A program made the position numbers and the translations under genes. Positions 1-7,292 of a stretch of DNA of 64,000 bases are shown piece after piece (position 1 is the first letter of the stretch; every line of letters begins with the position of its first letter). The DNA lies in assembly GCF_014698015.1 (NCBI RefSeq), contig NZ_JACXBS010000002.1, positions 682,001 through 746,000 of the forward strand. The letters run 5' to 3'. The notes under the pieces were generated by a model. It saw only the letters and a list, made by a program, of their open reading frames with translations. It was not told the origin of the DNA and did no database searches. Source of the DNA: Kocuria sp. cx-455 (GTDB lineage Bacteria > Actinomycetota > Actinomycetes > Actinomycetales > Micrococcaceae).

Positions 1-1
1 C

Positions 2-85
2 AACTCGGAGGGATACGGCATCAAACCCGCTCGGCTCACCTTGTCGCGGATGCCTGGTGTGGCCGCTACGGCCACACCGGACTAG
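2..85 (+). CDS. possible C-terminal fragment of an upstream gene (partial)
   Basis: An open frame runs in from the left edge and stops at TAG 83-85, giving 27 codons with GC-rich third positions. It would be the tail of a plus-strand gene converging on the glycosyltransferase at 116-1429. The hairpin at 54-80 lies inside its last codons, which is unusual but possible. Too short to recognise; it may be chance. Confidence 0.3.
   Translation, partial: NSEGYGIKPARLTLSRMPGVAATATPD
54..80. terminator. GC-rich hairpin between convergent units
   Basis: A perfect 10-bp stem (56-65 with 69-78) closes a CTA loop and is extended by a GT wobble and a GC pair. It lies 36 nt past the stop of the minus-strand gene at 116. 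There is no clear U-tract, as is common for actinobacterial terminators. Confidence 0.6.
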
Positions 86-115
86 CTGAGCTGGAATTCA
101 AACGTCCGCGTTAGC

Positions 116-1429
116 TCACGCATGCTTCTTATAGTTGCGTTCCCACCGGGCCATGAATTTGGATACTTTGGTCGGACGGGGGTACCTGTTGAGGGGTTCG
201 ATGCCACTGTGTGATTCTTGCTCGGCAACATATGACAGAGCGTTCTGGTCGAGGGTCCAGGCGAACGGCGTCTTGAGACCGACGTTAATGTACGAGTTCA
301 ACTTCTCCAGCAGGTCAGTATCGAGCAACGTCTTGTTGGCAACGAGGTTACCGGCCATGTAGCGACGCCAGGGGACGATGCCTATGGTCCCCTCGTTGCG
401 CGGAACTGACAGCCTGAGATCCGCAGTCTTTTTTATGAACCCCGCAGGGTCATCGCGCATCAGCAGGTCCGCGTCAATGCAGTACACACTCTCGTAATGT
501 TCGAGCAGGCTGGGCAGGGCCAGGAACCTGGCGCACGCGTAGTAGGTATGCATTTCAGTGACCCACGTGGGTGTGTCCACGGCGTAGTACGAGACGGCGG
601 AAGGCTTGGGTTGCTTGTTGAATTTGGAAAGCACCGCGAGATATTCCTCGGCGGTATCAACAAGCTCGCGCGCAACGTCCTCGTCTGCGCACAATAGGAG
701 GACCAAGTCGGTTTCGTGGATCTGCTGGGCATTGAACAAGATCATGGGCCCGTAGATTCGGAAGAACACCGGGTCAACGGAAATCACAAAGGCGTTCTTG
801 TTCCCTGTATAGGCTGGCTGAGCCCAGGAGATATCGAGGTCCAGTGAGTCCCCGGTCGCGGCTCCGCCGGCCAGTTGGACATCGTTGAAGTAGCTCAGCG
901 CACCCTGGTCCCATGTGAAGACACGCACGAGGTCATTGTGCGGGTTAGCGCGCACGGCAGCGAAGGTCTCACCCGCCACGTCCCGCGACCACAGGCTCTC
1001 CGCCTGACCACGCAACGTCAACACAGACAGTTCCTCGATACTGTCGGGAATAGTCTTAAACTCCGCCAGGGCATCAGAGACCGCTTTGGCCGGCTCGGCG
1101 GTAGCATCTACCGACAGGGTCCCTATGCCAGCATCCCAGGCAGCCTCATACGCTTCCAAGGCGCCACGCACGAACCGGGATGTATCTCGATCCACCTGGT
1201 CAATCCACGGCTCAACAAACCGCCGAAATCGTTTGCAGTAACCAGCCGGCGACCGCTTAAACATCGTCTCCGCGAACTGGTAATACAGGACAATCAGCGC
1301 ATAATCATACTTATCCGGGAACTCCCGAGCGTGCTCAACGATTTGCTGCGTCGAGGGAACAGGGCCCTCCCCTAACGGTCCAGACTTCAAATACCGAGTA
1401 ATCTGCCAAGGTTTCAAACGCTGCGCCAT
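116..1429 (-). CDS. putative glycosyltransferase with a DxD motif
   Basis: Encodes about 437 aa with no signal peptide or membrane segment. The C-terminal half looks like a nucleotide-sugar transferase of GT-A/GT8 type: a hydrophobic strand ends in CIDADLL near residue 317, a typical metal-binding DxD, followed by a GNL.AN stretch and a conserved WTLDQNAL motif as in GT8-like enzymes. The N-terminal third (residues 10-110) is helical and not recognised. I chose ATG 1429 because AGGG lies 9-12 nt upstream; an in-frame ATG at 1447 is the alternative. A TATACT box at 1475-1470 could be its -10. The gene appears monocistronic and ends at the hairpin 54-80. Substrate unknown; a role in surface glycan synthesis is inference. 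Confidence 0.7.
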   Translation of the reverse strand: MAQRLKPWQITRYLKSGPLGEGPVPSTQQIVEHAREFPDKYDYALIVLYYQFAETMFKRSPAGYCKRFRRFVEPWIDQVDRDTSRFVRGALEAYEAAWDAGIGTLSVDATAEPAKAVSDALAEFKTIPDSIEELSVLTLRGQAESLWSRDVAGETFAAVRANPHNDLVRVFTWDQGALSYFNDVQLAGGAATGDSLDLDISWAQPAYTGNKNAFVISVDPVFFRIYGPMILFNAQQIHETDLVLLLCADEDVARELVDTAEEYLAVLSKFNKQPKPSAVSYYAVDTPTWVTEMHTYYACARFLALPSLLEHYESVYCIDADLLMRDDPAGFIKKTADLRLSVPRNEGTIGIVPWRRYMAGNLVANKTLLDTDLLEKLNSYINVGLKTPFAWTLDQNALSYVAEQESHSGIEPLNRYPRPTKVSKFMARWERNYKKHA

Positions 1430-1602
1430 AACGAAAGCCCTATTCATCTGGGGGAGTGAGGGAACCGCCAGTATATGCAGTCGAATACCAATAACCCCGC
1501 AGTGATGAACCACAGGACACCCCGCGGGACGGCAGGTCATTCAGCTGCACGGTCAACGACGGGCCCGACGGCGCGCTCAGTTCCGGCAGGGTGGTGCTGG
1601 CA

Positions 1603-3024
1603 TCAGGGGTTGGTGATAGTGGAGCGGCTGATGGCAATGGCGCCGTTGAGGGAGATGAGTCGGCCGTAGAGGCTGGTGTTCCGGGAGGCTGTGGCGTCTC
1701 CGCTGGCGAGGTAGGTTCCTCGGCCGGTGCTGGATTCGCCCAGGGTGATGGTGGTGGTGCTTTTCCAATACACGCGGTTGGGGAAGGCGTCGTTTGTGAG
1801 GGTCACGGTGCTGCGCGGGGCGGCAGTGATGGAGGTGGCGCGGAAGATGAAGCGGGCACTGGGGTCTCCGCCGCCGTCGAGGGTCAGGGTGCCGCTGATA
1901 GTGAAGGCCCCGGTGGTGCTGGTGTAGACCCCGGGACTCAGGGTTCCGGTCAGCGTGGGTGGAATCACTTTGGTGGCGGGGTAGGCGTCCAGAGCGGTGT
2001 ACAAAGTGAGGGCGTCGCTGCGGGCGTTACGGGCGTTTGTGGTGTTGCGGTCGGTGGCCCCGGTGATGTCCCAGGGCCAGAAACCGTCGATGGAGGTGCC
2101 GGGGCTGGTGGCCACGCTGCCGTTGACGGAGGAACCGGTTCCGAGGAAGGAAGAGTTGCGGATACCGGTGGCCACCAGCAGCGCGTAACCCGCAGCCCGG
2201 CCCAGGGACAAGGTGGGCAGGGCGGCCACGGTCCAGGTGTTACCCGCGGTGGTCGTGCGGGCGGTGAAGCCGGCGGTGCTGGCCGGAACCCGACAGGCCA
2301 CCAGTGCGCCGACGGTGGCGAGCCCTACCAGGGCCAGGGCCGAGCGTCGGCCGGGTTCAGGGCGGCCGGCGGGCACGAGCTGAGCCCCCAGCTCCTGATC
2401 AGCAGTGTCGGCCGGAACCTGTACTGTCTCCGGAGTCGGGTTCGAAGACCGGGGCGGGAGGGTGCGAAGCAATGCCACCAGGGCCAGCGACAGGAAGTTG
2501 CCATGGCCGATCCATAGGGAGGGCAGCCCGATGAAGGGAACCAGCAGCCGGGCCTGGCCGGTGATTTGCTCCCTGGTCAGGGGGGTGGAGTCGACCTCTG
2601 CGTTGGCGTCGCCGGCGGTGACATAGGTCCCGTCGTCGTTGGCGGTCACGATCCGGTGCATGCGCAGCCGTGCCACGTGGTCGGGTTCAGCGGTGGCGGG
2701 GCTGCGGTACTGGACCACCCCGCCGACCGGCACCGGTGCGTCGTCGGACAGCGCAGAGGAGACGACCACGTCCCCGGGGTCGATGTGCGGTTGCATGGAC
2801 CCGGTTTGGATCACGGTGGCATGCCAGCCGAGTGCGGCGGGCACAATGGCGATGGCCACCAGGGTCAGCAGCAATCCCAGATAGACCTGCGCGATGATTC
2901 CGGCCACGAACCCTCCCCAGCCCTGTGGTGACCACAGGGCTGGGTGCGGTGGGTGCTGGCCGCCGTCGGTGCGGGCTGGCGGGGTCCGGTCGAGGGGGGC
3001 TGTCACGGCAGAGGCGGTACTCAA
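1603..3024 (-). CDS. SipW-type signal peptidase I fused to an ice-binding-like (DUF3494) domain
   Basis: A 473-aa fusion. Residues 1-190 are an ER/SipW-type signal peptidase: a membrane helix (about 40-65), the catalytic Ser76 in TGSMQPHIDPGDVV, a His123 in RMHRIV taking the place of the bacterial Lys, and a second membrane helix (about 165-187). After a Pro-rich linker there is a further hydrophobic segment (228-244) ending in an AST-AGFTARTTTAGNTW stretch, which matches the cleavage region of the TasA-like protein encoded just upstream. Residues 270-473 resemble DUF3494 ice-binding-like beta-helices (GTLSPGVY, ARFIFR, VYWK, GRGTYLASGDAT). The TTG start overlaps the preceding stop by 4 bp, so the pair is co-translated. 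Enzyme, cognate signal and passenger in one chain is unusual; self-cleavage is inference. The ice-binding fold does not prove ice binding. Confidence 0.8.
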   Translation of the reverse strand: MSTASAVTAPLDRTPPARTDGGQHPPHPALWSPQGWGGFVAGIIAQVYLGLLLTLVAIAIVPAALGWHATVIQTGSMQPHIDPGDVVVSSALSDDAPVPVGGVVQYRSPATAEPDHVARLRMHRIVTANDDGTYVTAGDANAEVDSTPLTREQITGQARLLVPFIGLPSLWIGHGNFLSLALVALLRTLPPRSSNPTPETVQVPADTADQELGAQLVPAGRPEPGRRSALALVGLATVGALVACRVPASTAGFTARTTTAGNTWTVAALPTLSLGRAAGYALLVATGIRNSSFLGTGSSVNGSVATSPGTSIDGFWPWDITGATDRNTTNARNARSDALTLYTALDAYPATKVIPPTLTGTLSPGVYTSTTGAFTISGTLTLDGGGDPSARFIFRATSITAAPRSTVTLTNDAFPNRVYWKSTTTITLGESSTGRGTYLASGDATASRNTSLYGRLISLNGAIAISRSTITNP

Positions 3025-3647
3025 GCTGCGGGGCCCTCGTCACTTTGCAGCTCCCAGACCAGGTCGACACTGACGCGAGAGCCCTGGAGGGCGTCGACCT
3101 GCTGTTGGGTCATGCCGGTGGTGTCGAAGGTCCAGGTGCCCCGGTAGGTTTTCTGCTCCCCCCGGGTGCCGGTGGTGTCCCAGGGCGATGCGCCGGTGGC
3201 GTAGTCGCGGTTGGCTTTGGCCAGGGTCGATAGGGACTGGGCCGGCAGCGTCCCGGGGTCGGGGGTGAATCCGGTGCAGTCGTTGAAGGTGCCCCCGCTG
3301 CCGCGCTCGATCTGCAACATGAGGTGGTCCTCCAGACCGTTGGCGGAACTGGAGAGGTTCTGCGCGTAGGAACGCACCTCCCCGGGCACCGTGGAAGAAG
3401 AGGTCACCACGATGCACTTGGTGCCGGTGGAACCCGGCACCAGGTTCTCCACAGTGAAGCCAGCCGCTCCGCGGTCGTCGTCGGTCAAAGCGACCTGACC
3501 GGTGGCCCAGGAGTTGCCGGAGTTACGGGTGGTGGCCGTGAAGGCCGCCGTCGAGCCCTGCCAGACCAGCAGGCCTGCCAGGACCACGGCAATGGGGCCA
3601 GCACTGAGGCCGGCGATCTTCCGGGTACGGGGGGAGGGAGCGCGCAT
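3021..3647 (-). CDS. TasA/CalY-like secreted protein with SipW-cognate signal
   Basis: About 208 aa. An N-terminal basic stretch and a single hydrophobic segment (residues 12-32) end in STAAFTATTRNSGNSW, the signature of signal peptides processed by SipW-type peptidases in TasA/camelysin-like proteins. The mature part has the family's LTDDD and NLVPGSTGTKC stretches and contains two cysteines. Such proteins assemble extracellular fibres in Bacillus; the actinobacterial function is not established. ATG 3647 is preferred over the upstream GTG 3659 because AGGTG lies 9 nt before it. It is the first gene of a two-gene unit with the signal peptidase fusion, the likely processing enzyme. Confidence 0.75.
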   Translation of the reverse strand: MRAPSPRTRKIAGLSAGPIAVVLAGLLVWQGSTAAFTATTRNSGNSWATGQVALTDDDRGAAGFTVENLVPGSTGTKCIVVTSSSTVPGEVRSYAQNLSSSANGLEDHLMLQIERGSGGTFNDCTGFTPDPGTLPAQSLSTLAKANRDYATGASPWDTTGTRGEQKTYRGTWTFDTTGMTQQQVDALQGSRVSVDLVWELQSDEGPAA

Positions 3648-3659
3648 GACGAAACACAC

Positions 3660-3957
3660 CTATTCATTGAAAACGGGGGGATGGTGGAGCGGATAGCCAG
3701 TCCGCAGCACCTCTGGGTAGGGCGACAGCCCCAGTGGCAACGCAGCGTGACCGACGCCCAGGGGATGAGATTTGGGAAAACGTCCACCTGATGAGGCCGT
3801 GCCGGAGTTGGTTGCAATCGCAACATCATTGTCCTTGGGCACCCAAGTCAATGACATATCAACAAACTCTTTTCGCCATCTCGACCTCGCCTCGACCGCT
3901 GTCTGAGAAGACGTTCCCGGACCGCCGTGGTCTCGTTATCCTCCGAAGCGACGTCGA
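3660..3957. other. intergenic leader/promoter region of the signal peptidase unit
   Basis: No convincing gene here. On the minus strand it forms the upstream region of the TasA-like gene. It contains small inverted repeats (GTTGC-N4-GCAAC near 3810-3823 and TTGGG-CA-CCCAA at 3835-3846) and a TTGACT that could be a -35, but no clear -10 at standard spacing. No riboswitch class was recognised. Confidence 0.4.
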
Positions 3958-4134
3958 TCAGTCAAGCGCACTTCGCTCGGTAAAGGACCTCGGATTCTCG
4001 TGCGTGAGAGTGGTCAGTAGGGCGAGGGCGTCGGCGGAGGGTCCGTCGGCGGGCGTGTAGACCTCGAGCCGGCAATCCGGGGTGTCCGCGTGGAGCTAGG
4101 CCTGGAATTGACGGTCGACGGGCTCATAAGCGGG
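3958..4134 (-). pseudogene. remnant of an XRE/MmyB-type regulator C-terminus
   Basis: On the minus strand one frame reads VDRQFQA, a TAG stop (4098-4096), then LHADTPDCRLEVYTPADG and PSADALALL, ending at TGA 3960-3958. The RLEVYTPADGPSADALALL part strongly resembles the end of MmyB-like ligand-binding domains of actinobacterial XRE regulators, which usually close with a VYTAEPGTPS..ALxLLAxW motif. No helix-turn-helix part remains and the in-frame stop breaks the domain, so this is likely a decayed fragment. The family call rests on one motif. Confidence 0.45.
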
Positions 4135-4226
4135 GGATGGAAGCGTGTGCCCCCAGCACGTGTCGCCTCCGGTACCCGGGCCATCATGGCACGCGCGCCG
4201 CGCCGGCCGGGACAACGCCGAATCCC

Positions 4227-4910
4227 TCAGTTGGTCGACCGGTCTCGGCCCTCTCGCGCATCGGTCGGGCCGTGGTCGTCGATGTGGGCGACGCTGGGTC
4301 GCCACGGCTCGTACACGTGCGAGAGCCAGACCTCCCCGGGGTCGAGAGCAAGGACTCGCCGTTGCCCTTCGGTGCGCGGCTCATCCAACTCACCGAACCA
4401 CACCGCAGTGTCTCCACAGATAACGACGGGACGTCCTCCGGTCTCGACCACAACGACCTGTGAACCGCGCGTATGACCCGGCGCTGGCACTAGACGGACG
4501 CCGGGAAGCAACTCGAGTTCTCCATCGACCGGCACGTACTGCAGGTCGGGAGCGTCGACCCACTCTCGAAGCGTGTAGTCATCCTCGTGGTGGGCGTCGT
4601 CAAGCTCTCGGCGCTGAACGTAGATCGGCCGTCCGGCAAAGAGATGGTTCCCACCGCAATGATCGGCGTGAAGGTGCGTGTTGACGACCATGTCGACGCC
4701 AGCGACGTCGAAGTCCCGCTCGTTCAGGGGATAGAGGCGAGGATTGAAGGCGGCCACCACTGCCGGATGCAGTTCTGTCATGCCGGTATCGACCAGAACC
4801 CGACCGTCGGGATGGTCGATCACGTGCACGCAGACGGGCATCACCTCGCCCTCGACGAGCAGGTCGGCGACGACGATCGGCGTGACCGTTACGGCCCCAT
4901 CGGTGTTCAT
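4227..4910 (-). CDS. metallo-beta-lactamase-fold hydrolase, AHL-lactonase-like
   Basis: 227 aa, the usual length for N-acyl-homoserine lactonase-like (AiiA/AttM) members of the metallo-beta-lactamase superfamily. The dinuclear zinc site is complete: THLHADHCGG (His79, His81, Asp83, His84), PAPGHTRGS (His about 148), CGDTAVW (Asp about 170) and WLSHVYEP (His about 201). The family opens lactone rings, which can quench quorum signals, but many members act on other lactones or esters. The ATG overlaps the stop of the 50-aa ORF upstream by ATGA, so it is the last gene of the ArsR/SRPBCC unit. The last 15 residues are polar and look atypical. Confidence 0.8.
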   Translation of the reverse strand: MNTDGAVTVTPIVVADLLVEGEVMPVCVHVIDHPDGRVLVDTGMTELHPAVVAAFNPRLYPLNERDFDVAGVDMVVNTHLHADHCGGNHLFAGRPIYVQRRELDDAHHEDDYTLREWVDAPDLQYVPVDGELELLPGVRLVPAPGHTRGSQVVVVETGGRPVVICGDTAVWFGELDEPRTEGQRRVLALDPGEVWLSHVYEPWRPSVAHIDDHGPTDAREGRDRSTN

Positions 4911-5059
4911 CGGTCTCTGGCTCCGTCGCTGGCAGCGAGTGAGCTCGTGCCCATGGCTGTGATTGCGCCGGCCACCGCGCCACGGCGCATGAGAGACGGG
5001 GTGCTCGGCCCGGCTGAGACCATGCCCGGCTTTTCGTGTGCAAGCTGTGCGGTTGTCAT
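4907..5059 (-). CDS. 50-aa ORF with a twin-arginine-like leader
   Basis: Exactly 51 codons. It starts in the ATGA that holds the stop of the SRPBCC gene and stops in the ATGA that holds the start of the lactonase-like gene, with GGAGG placed before its ATG. Both overlaps argue that it is translated. The peptide has a polar N-region, then SLMRRGAVAGAITAMGTSS, resembling a short Tat signal (RR at 25-26, small hydrophobic core). Either it is a tiny independent protein, or it is the detached export leader of the downstream hydrolase, which sits one frame away. No family recognised. Confidence 0.55.
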   Translation of the reverse strand: MTTAQLAHEKPGMVSAGPSTPSLMRRGAVAGAITAMGTSSLAASDGARDR

Positions 5060-5610
5060 TGCAGTGTTCCTCCCTCGGCCCCTACGGCCTCAAGGTGGCT
5101 GACGAGGTTGTCGAGCCACGGCGCTTGCTCGTCGGGACCGAACGGGACTGTGCCCCAGCCAGCCACCATTTCGGAGAAGTACTCGTTCTCCCAGTCCGCC
5201 CCGCTCCCGTATGAGCTCGCGACGACGCGCAGGATGCAACTGCCACCCGACGCTGCGTCGATGAGAAACTCAGTGGCTATCGGAGAAATCGACGTCAGCT
5301 CCTCGTCGGAGACAGCGTGCCCAGAGGTGTCGGCTACCCACTGGCGCATCTCCTCGGTCATCGGCCACGGCTCTTCATACGCGAACCGTTGATTCGGGGT
5401 GTAGTCGGTGATGGCACCGGTCGATCGCAACCCGCCATGATCGAACGAGACTTCACCACCGATCCGGGGGTCCAGCCGGGCGGGCACCATCCATGCAGAG
5501 ATCCCGTCGGCGGTGGCGATGGCGTCCCACACCTGCTCCGGAGTGGCGGCAAGCTCTCGCGTGTGCTCGGTCCGGTGTTCGAAGCGTTGGGCACGGTCGG
5601 GACGGGTCAC
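5056..5610 (-). CDS. SRPBCC (AHSA1/START-like) domain protein
   Basis: 184 aa. The N-terminal RELAATPEQVWDAIATADGISAWM motif, followed by GGEVSFDHGG and FAYEEPWP, is typical of the AHSA1-like branch of the SRPBCC fold, a hydrophobic ligand-binding cavity. These proteins are very often encoded next to ArsR-type regulators in actinobacteria; the ligand here is unknown. The GTG start overlaps the ArsR stop (GTGA), with AAGGAG upstream. The gene is translationally coupled to both neighbours. Confidence 0.85.
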   Translation of the reverse strand: MTRPDRAQRFEHRTEHTRELAATPEQVWDAIATADGISAWMVPARLDPRIGGEVSFDHGGLRSTGAITDYTPNQRFAYEEPWPMTEEMRQWVADTSGHAVSDEELTSISPIATEFLIDAASGGSCILRVVASSYGSGADWENEYFSEMVAGWGTVPFGPDEQAPWLDNLVSHLEAVGAEGGTLQ

Positions 5611-6182
5611 GACTGCTCCTTCGGCGCGGGGTACGACGACACAGTGAGACGGTGGGGTCTTCCGTCATCATGGTGATATTTGGCGACCAGCTCGGCGAGG
5701 GCCGATTGCAGCTCGACAGCGAATGCAGCGCGATCCTCGGGAGACTTGAACCCGATCACGGTGTCGACGGTCAGGGTTGGCACTCGTGTCCCCGCCGTGG
5801 CGTTGCCGGCGATCGACCCGGCCTCGGAAACGGTCCGAGCGCTCACCGCCACCAAGTACGCAGCCGAGAGACGATCAGCGACTTGGTTCGGATCTGGGGC
5901 CTTACCTTCGAGCACGTCCGGGGCGACGACAAGGTGCCGTGCCGAGCGCTGCACATAGCGCTCCGTGATGCCGCCCCAAGCGCGTACGCCAGCCGGCTCT
6001 ACCAGCCCATGTGTCTCCAACGCCTTCAGGTGGTAGTTCACCTTCTGACGAGTCAAGCCGACGGTCGCGGCAACCGATGCCGCTGACCCCGGTTCAGCCA
6101 GCGCATCGAGGATCGAGGCCCGAATCGGATCAAGAGCTACTTCGATCGCGACGGCGTCATCAAGAACTCGAATGTGGTCCAC
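5607..6182 (-). CDS. ArsR-family winged-helix regulator
   Basis: About 191 aa from GTG 6182. Residues 15-70 form a winged helix-turn-helix (ALDPIRASILDALAEPGSAA, then GLTRQKVNYHLKALETHGLV), characteristic of ArsR/HTH_20 regulators; the C-terminal 120 residues likely bind an effector or dimerise. An open frame extends further upstream, but GTG 6182 fits better: it lies just downstream of a TTGACA (6218-6213), 18-nt spacer, TACCGT (6194-6189) promoter with 6 nt to the GTG, so the mRNA may be leaderless. The -35 lies within a perfect inverted repeat (6198-6219), suggesting autorepression. Metal-binding CxC motifs are absent. Confidence 0.82.
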   Translation of the reverse strand: MDHIRVLDDAVAIEVALDPIRASILDALAEPGSAASVAATVGLTRQKVNYHLKALETHGLVEPAGVRAWGGITERYVQRSARHLVVAPDVLEGKAPDPNQVADRLSAAYLVAVSARTVSEAGSIAGNATAGTRVPTLTVDTVIGFKSPEDRAAFAVELQSALAELVAKYHHDDGRPHRLTVSSYPAPKEQS

Positions 6183-6197
6183 AGCACAACGGTAGGC

Positions 6198-6219
6198 ATT
6201 GACAGTAAAAGTTGTCAAT
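6198..6219. promoter_or_regulatory. probable ArsR operator overlapping a TTGACA -35
   Basis: Perfect inverted repeat ATTGACA - 8 nt - TGTCAAT, 16 nt upstream of the ArsR start. The distal arm supplies a consensus TTGACA -35 for the minus-strand unit (18-nt spacer to TACCGT). Binding by the encoded regulator is inferred from position. Confidence 0.65.
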
Positions 6220-6391
6220 AGTCGCCTTGCTCGGTTTGACACGCCAGGTGCCGTTATAACCCCTGACTGCCTTGAAGAGGGACCTAACGGCACACCACGT
6301 GTGTGAGCGGGTTCCGCCGGCACGGGTCTGGGCTGCGCCGGCAAGGCTGGCGTACCTTGTGTACCAAGCGGAACACGGTGCGGGGAACGTC

Positions 6392-7240
6392 ATGGAAACT
6401 GTGCGAGTGACTGCCGGAGTGATCGAGTACGGGGACACCGGTGGAGATGGCCCGGTGCTGGTACTTCTCCACGGCGTCAATATGAACGGCACAGTCTGGA
6501 CGCCGGTGCTGGACCGCTTACCGCCCCACTATCGCTGCATCACACCAACCCTGCCCCTGGGTAGCCACCGCCGGGCCATGGAACGTCCCGAACTGGTCAC
6601 CCACCGAGGGGTCGCCGCCATGGTGGGTGAATTGTTGGAAGCACTGGATCTGCATGACGTGACCCTGGTGCTCAATGACTGGGGCGGAGCCCAATTTCTC
6701 CTGGCCGATGGCCCCAATGATCGACTTGCCGCAGCTGTTCTGGTGGCCTGTGAAGCATTCGACAACTTCCCGCCGGGGCGTTCCGGAAAAATGATTGCCA
6801 CCAGTGCTCGGGTGCCCGCACTTCTCTGGCTGGCCATGCAACTGCAGCGATTCCGCTGGTTCCGTCGCGCCCCGGGCGGTTGGGGGTGGATGATCAAGAG
6901 TCCCATTCCCCAAGATGTCATGGACGGGTGGTTCAAACCCGCCCAGCACGATTCCGGTGTTCGCTGTGACTTGCGGCGTTTTGCGCTGTCCACTCCCTCG
7001 CAGGCAGAGTTATCCGCGCTCGCGGACAGACTGCCGGCGTTTGACCGCCCGGTCCTGATCGCCTGGGCCACGGAGGATCGATTGATGCCGCGGGCACACG
7101 GTCCCCAACTGGCGGCGCTCTTCCCGCGAGCCCACCTCGTAGAAGTCGACAACAGCTTCACGGTGGTGCCCATGGACCGCCCGGAACTGTTGGCCGCGGA
7201 GCTGATTCGCTTCGTCGAAAACATCAGAACCGTCGAATGA
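6392..7240 (+). CDS. alpha/beta hydrolase with an Asp nucleophile elbow
   Basis: 282 aa, alpha/beta hydrolase fold. LVLLHGVNMNG (about 23-33) is the oxyanion-hole HG motif. The nucleophile elbow reads LVLNDWGGA with Asp96, as in haloalkane/fluoroacetate dehalogenases and epoxide hydrolases, rather than the GxSxG of esterases. AWATEDRLMPR supplies the usual late acid. Where a catalytic His is expected near the end the sequence is VDNSFTVVPMDRPE, with no His. The frame is open upstream, but ATG 6392 starts the first conserved strand. It is divergent from the ArsR unit. Substrate unknown; activity is doubtful without the His. Confidence 0.8.
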   Translation: METVRVTAGVIEYGDTGGDGPVLVLLHGVNMNGTVWTPVLDRLPPHYRCITPTLPLGSHRRAMERPELVTHRGVAAMVGELLEALDLHDVTLVLNDWGGAQFLLADGPNDRLAAAVLVACEAFDNFPPGRSGKMIATSARVPALLWLAMQLQRFRWFRRAPGGWGWMIKSPIPQDVMDGWFKPAQHDSGVRCDLRRFALSTPSQAELSALADRLPAFDRPVLIAWATEDRLMPRAHGPQLAALFPRAHLVEVDNSFTVVPMDRPELLAAELIRFVENIRTVE

Positions 7241-7280
7241 CCCGGCGACATGGGGTTTACATGCCGAATGGTGGTTCGCC

Positions 7281-7286
7281 CATACT
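7281..7286 (+). promoter_or_regulatory. candidate -10 of a leaderless mRNA
   Basis: CATACT lies 6 nt before ATG 7293, with a TTTACA at 7256-7261 (19-nt spacer, slightly long). No Shine-Dalgarno lies between, which suggests transcription starts at the ATG. Confidence 0.35.
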
Positions 7287-7292
7287 GATCTC

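Noticed and set aside
1591-2517. 308-codon plus-strand open frame opposite the signal peptidase fusion
   Set aside because: Gly/Ala-rich product with no motif; mirror of a well-supported gene.
6183-6344. Longer N-terminus for the ArsR regulator
   Set aside because: It would run through the inverted repeat and promoter; GTG 6182 gives the usual start before the winged helix.
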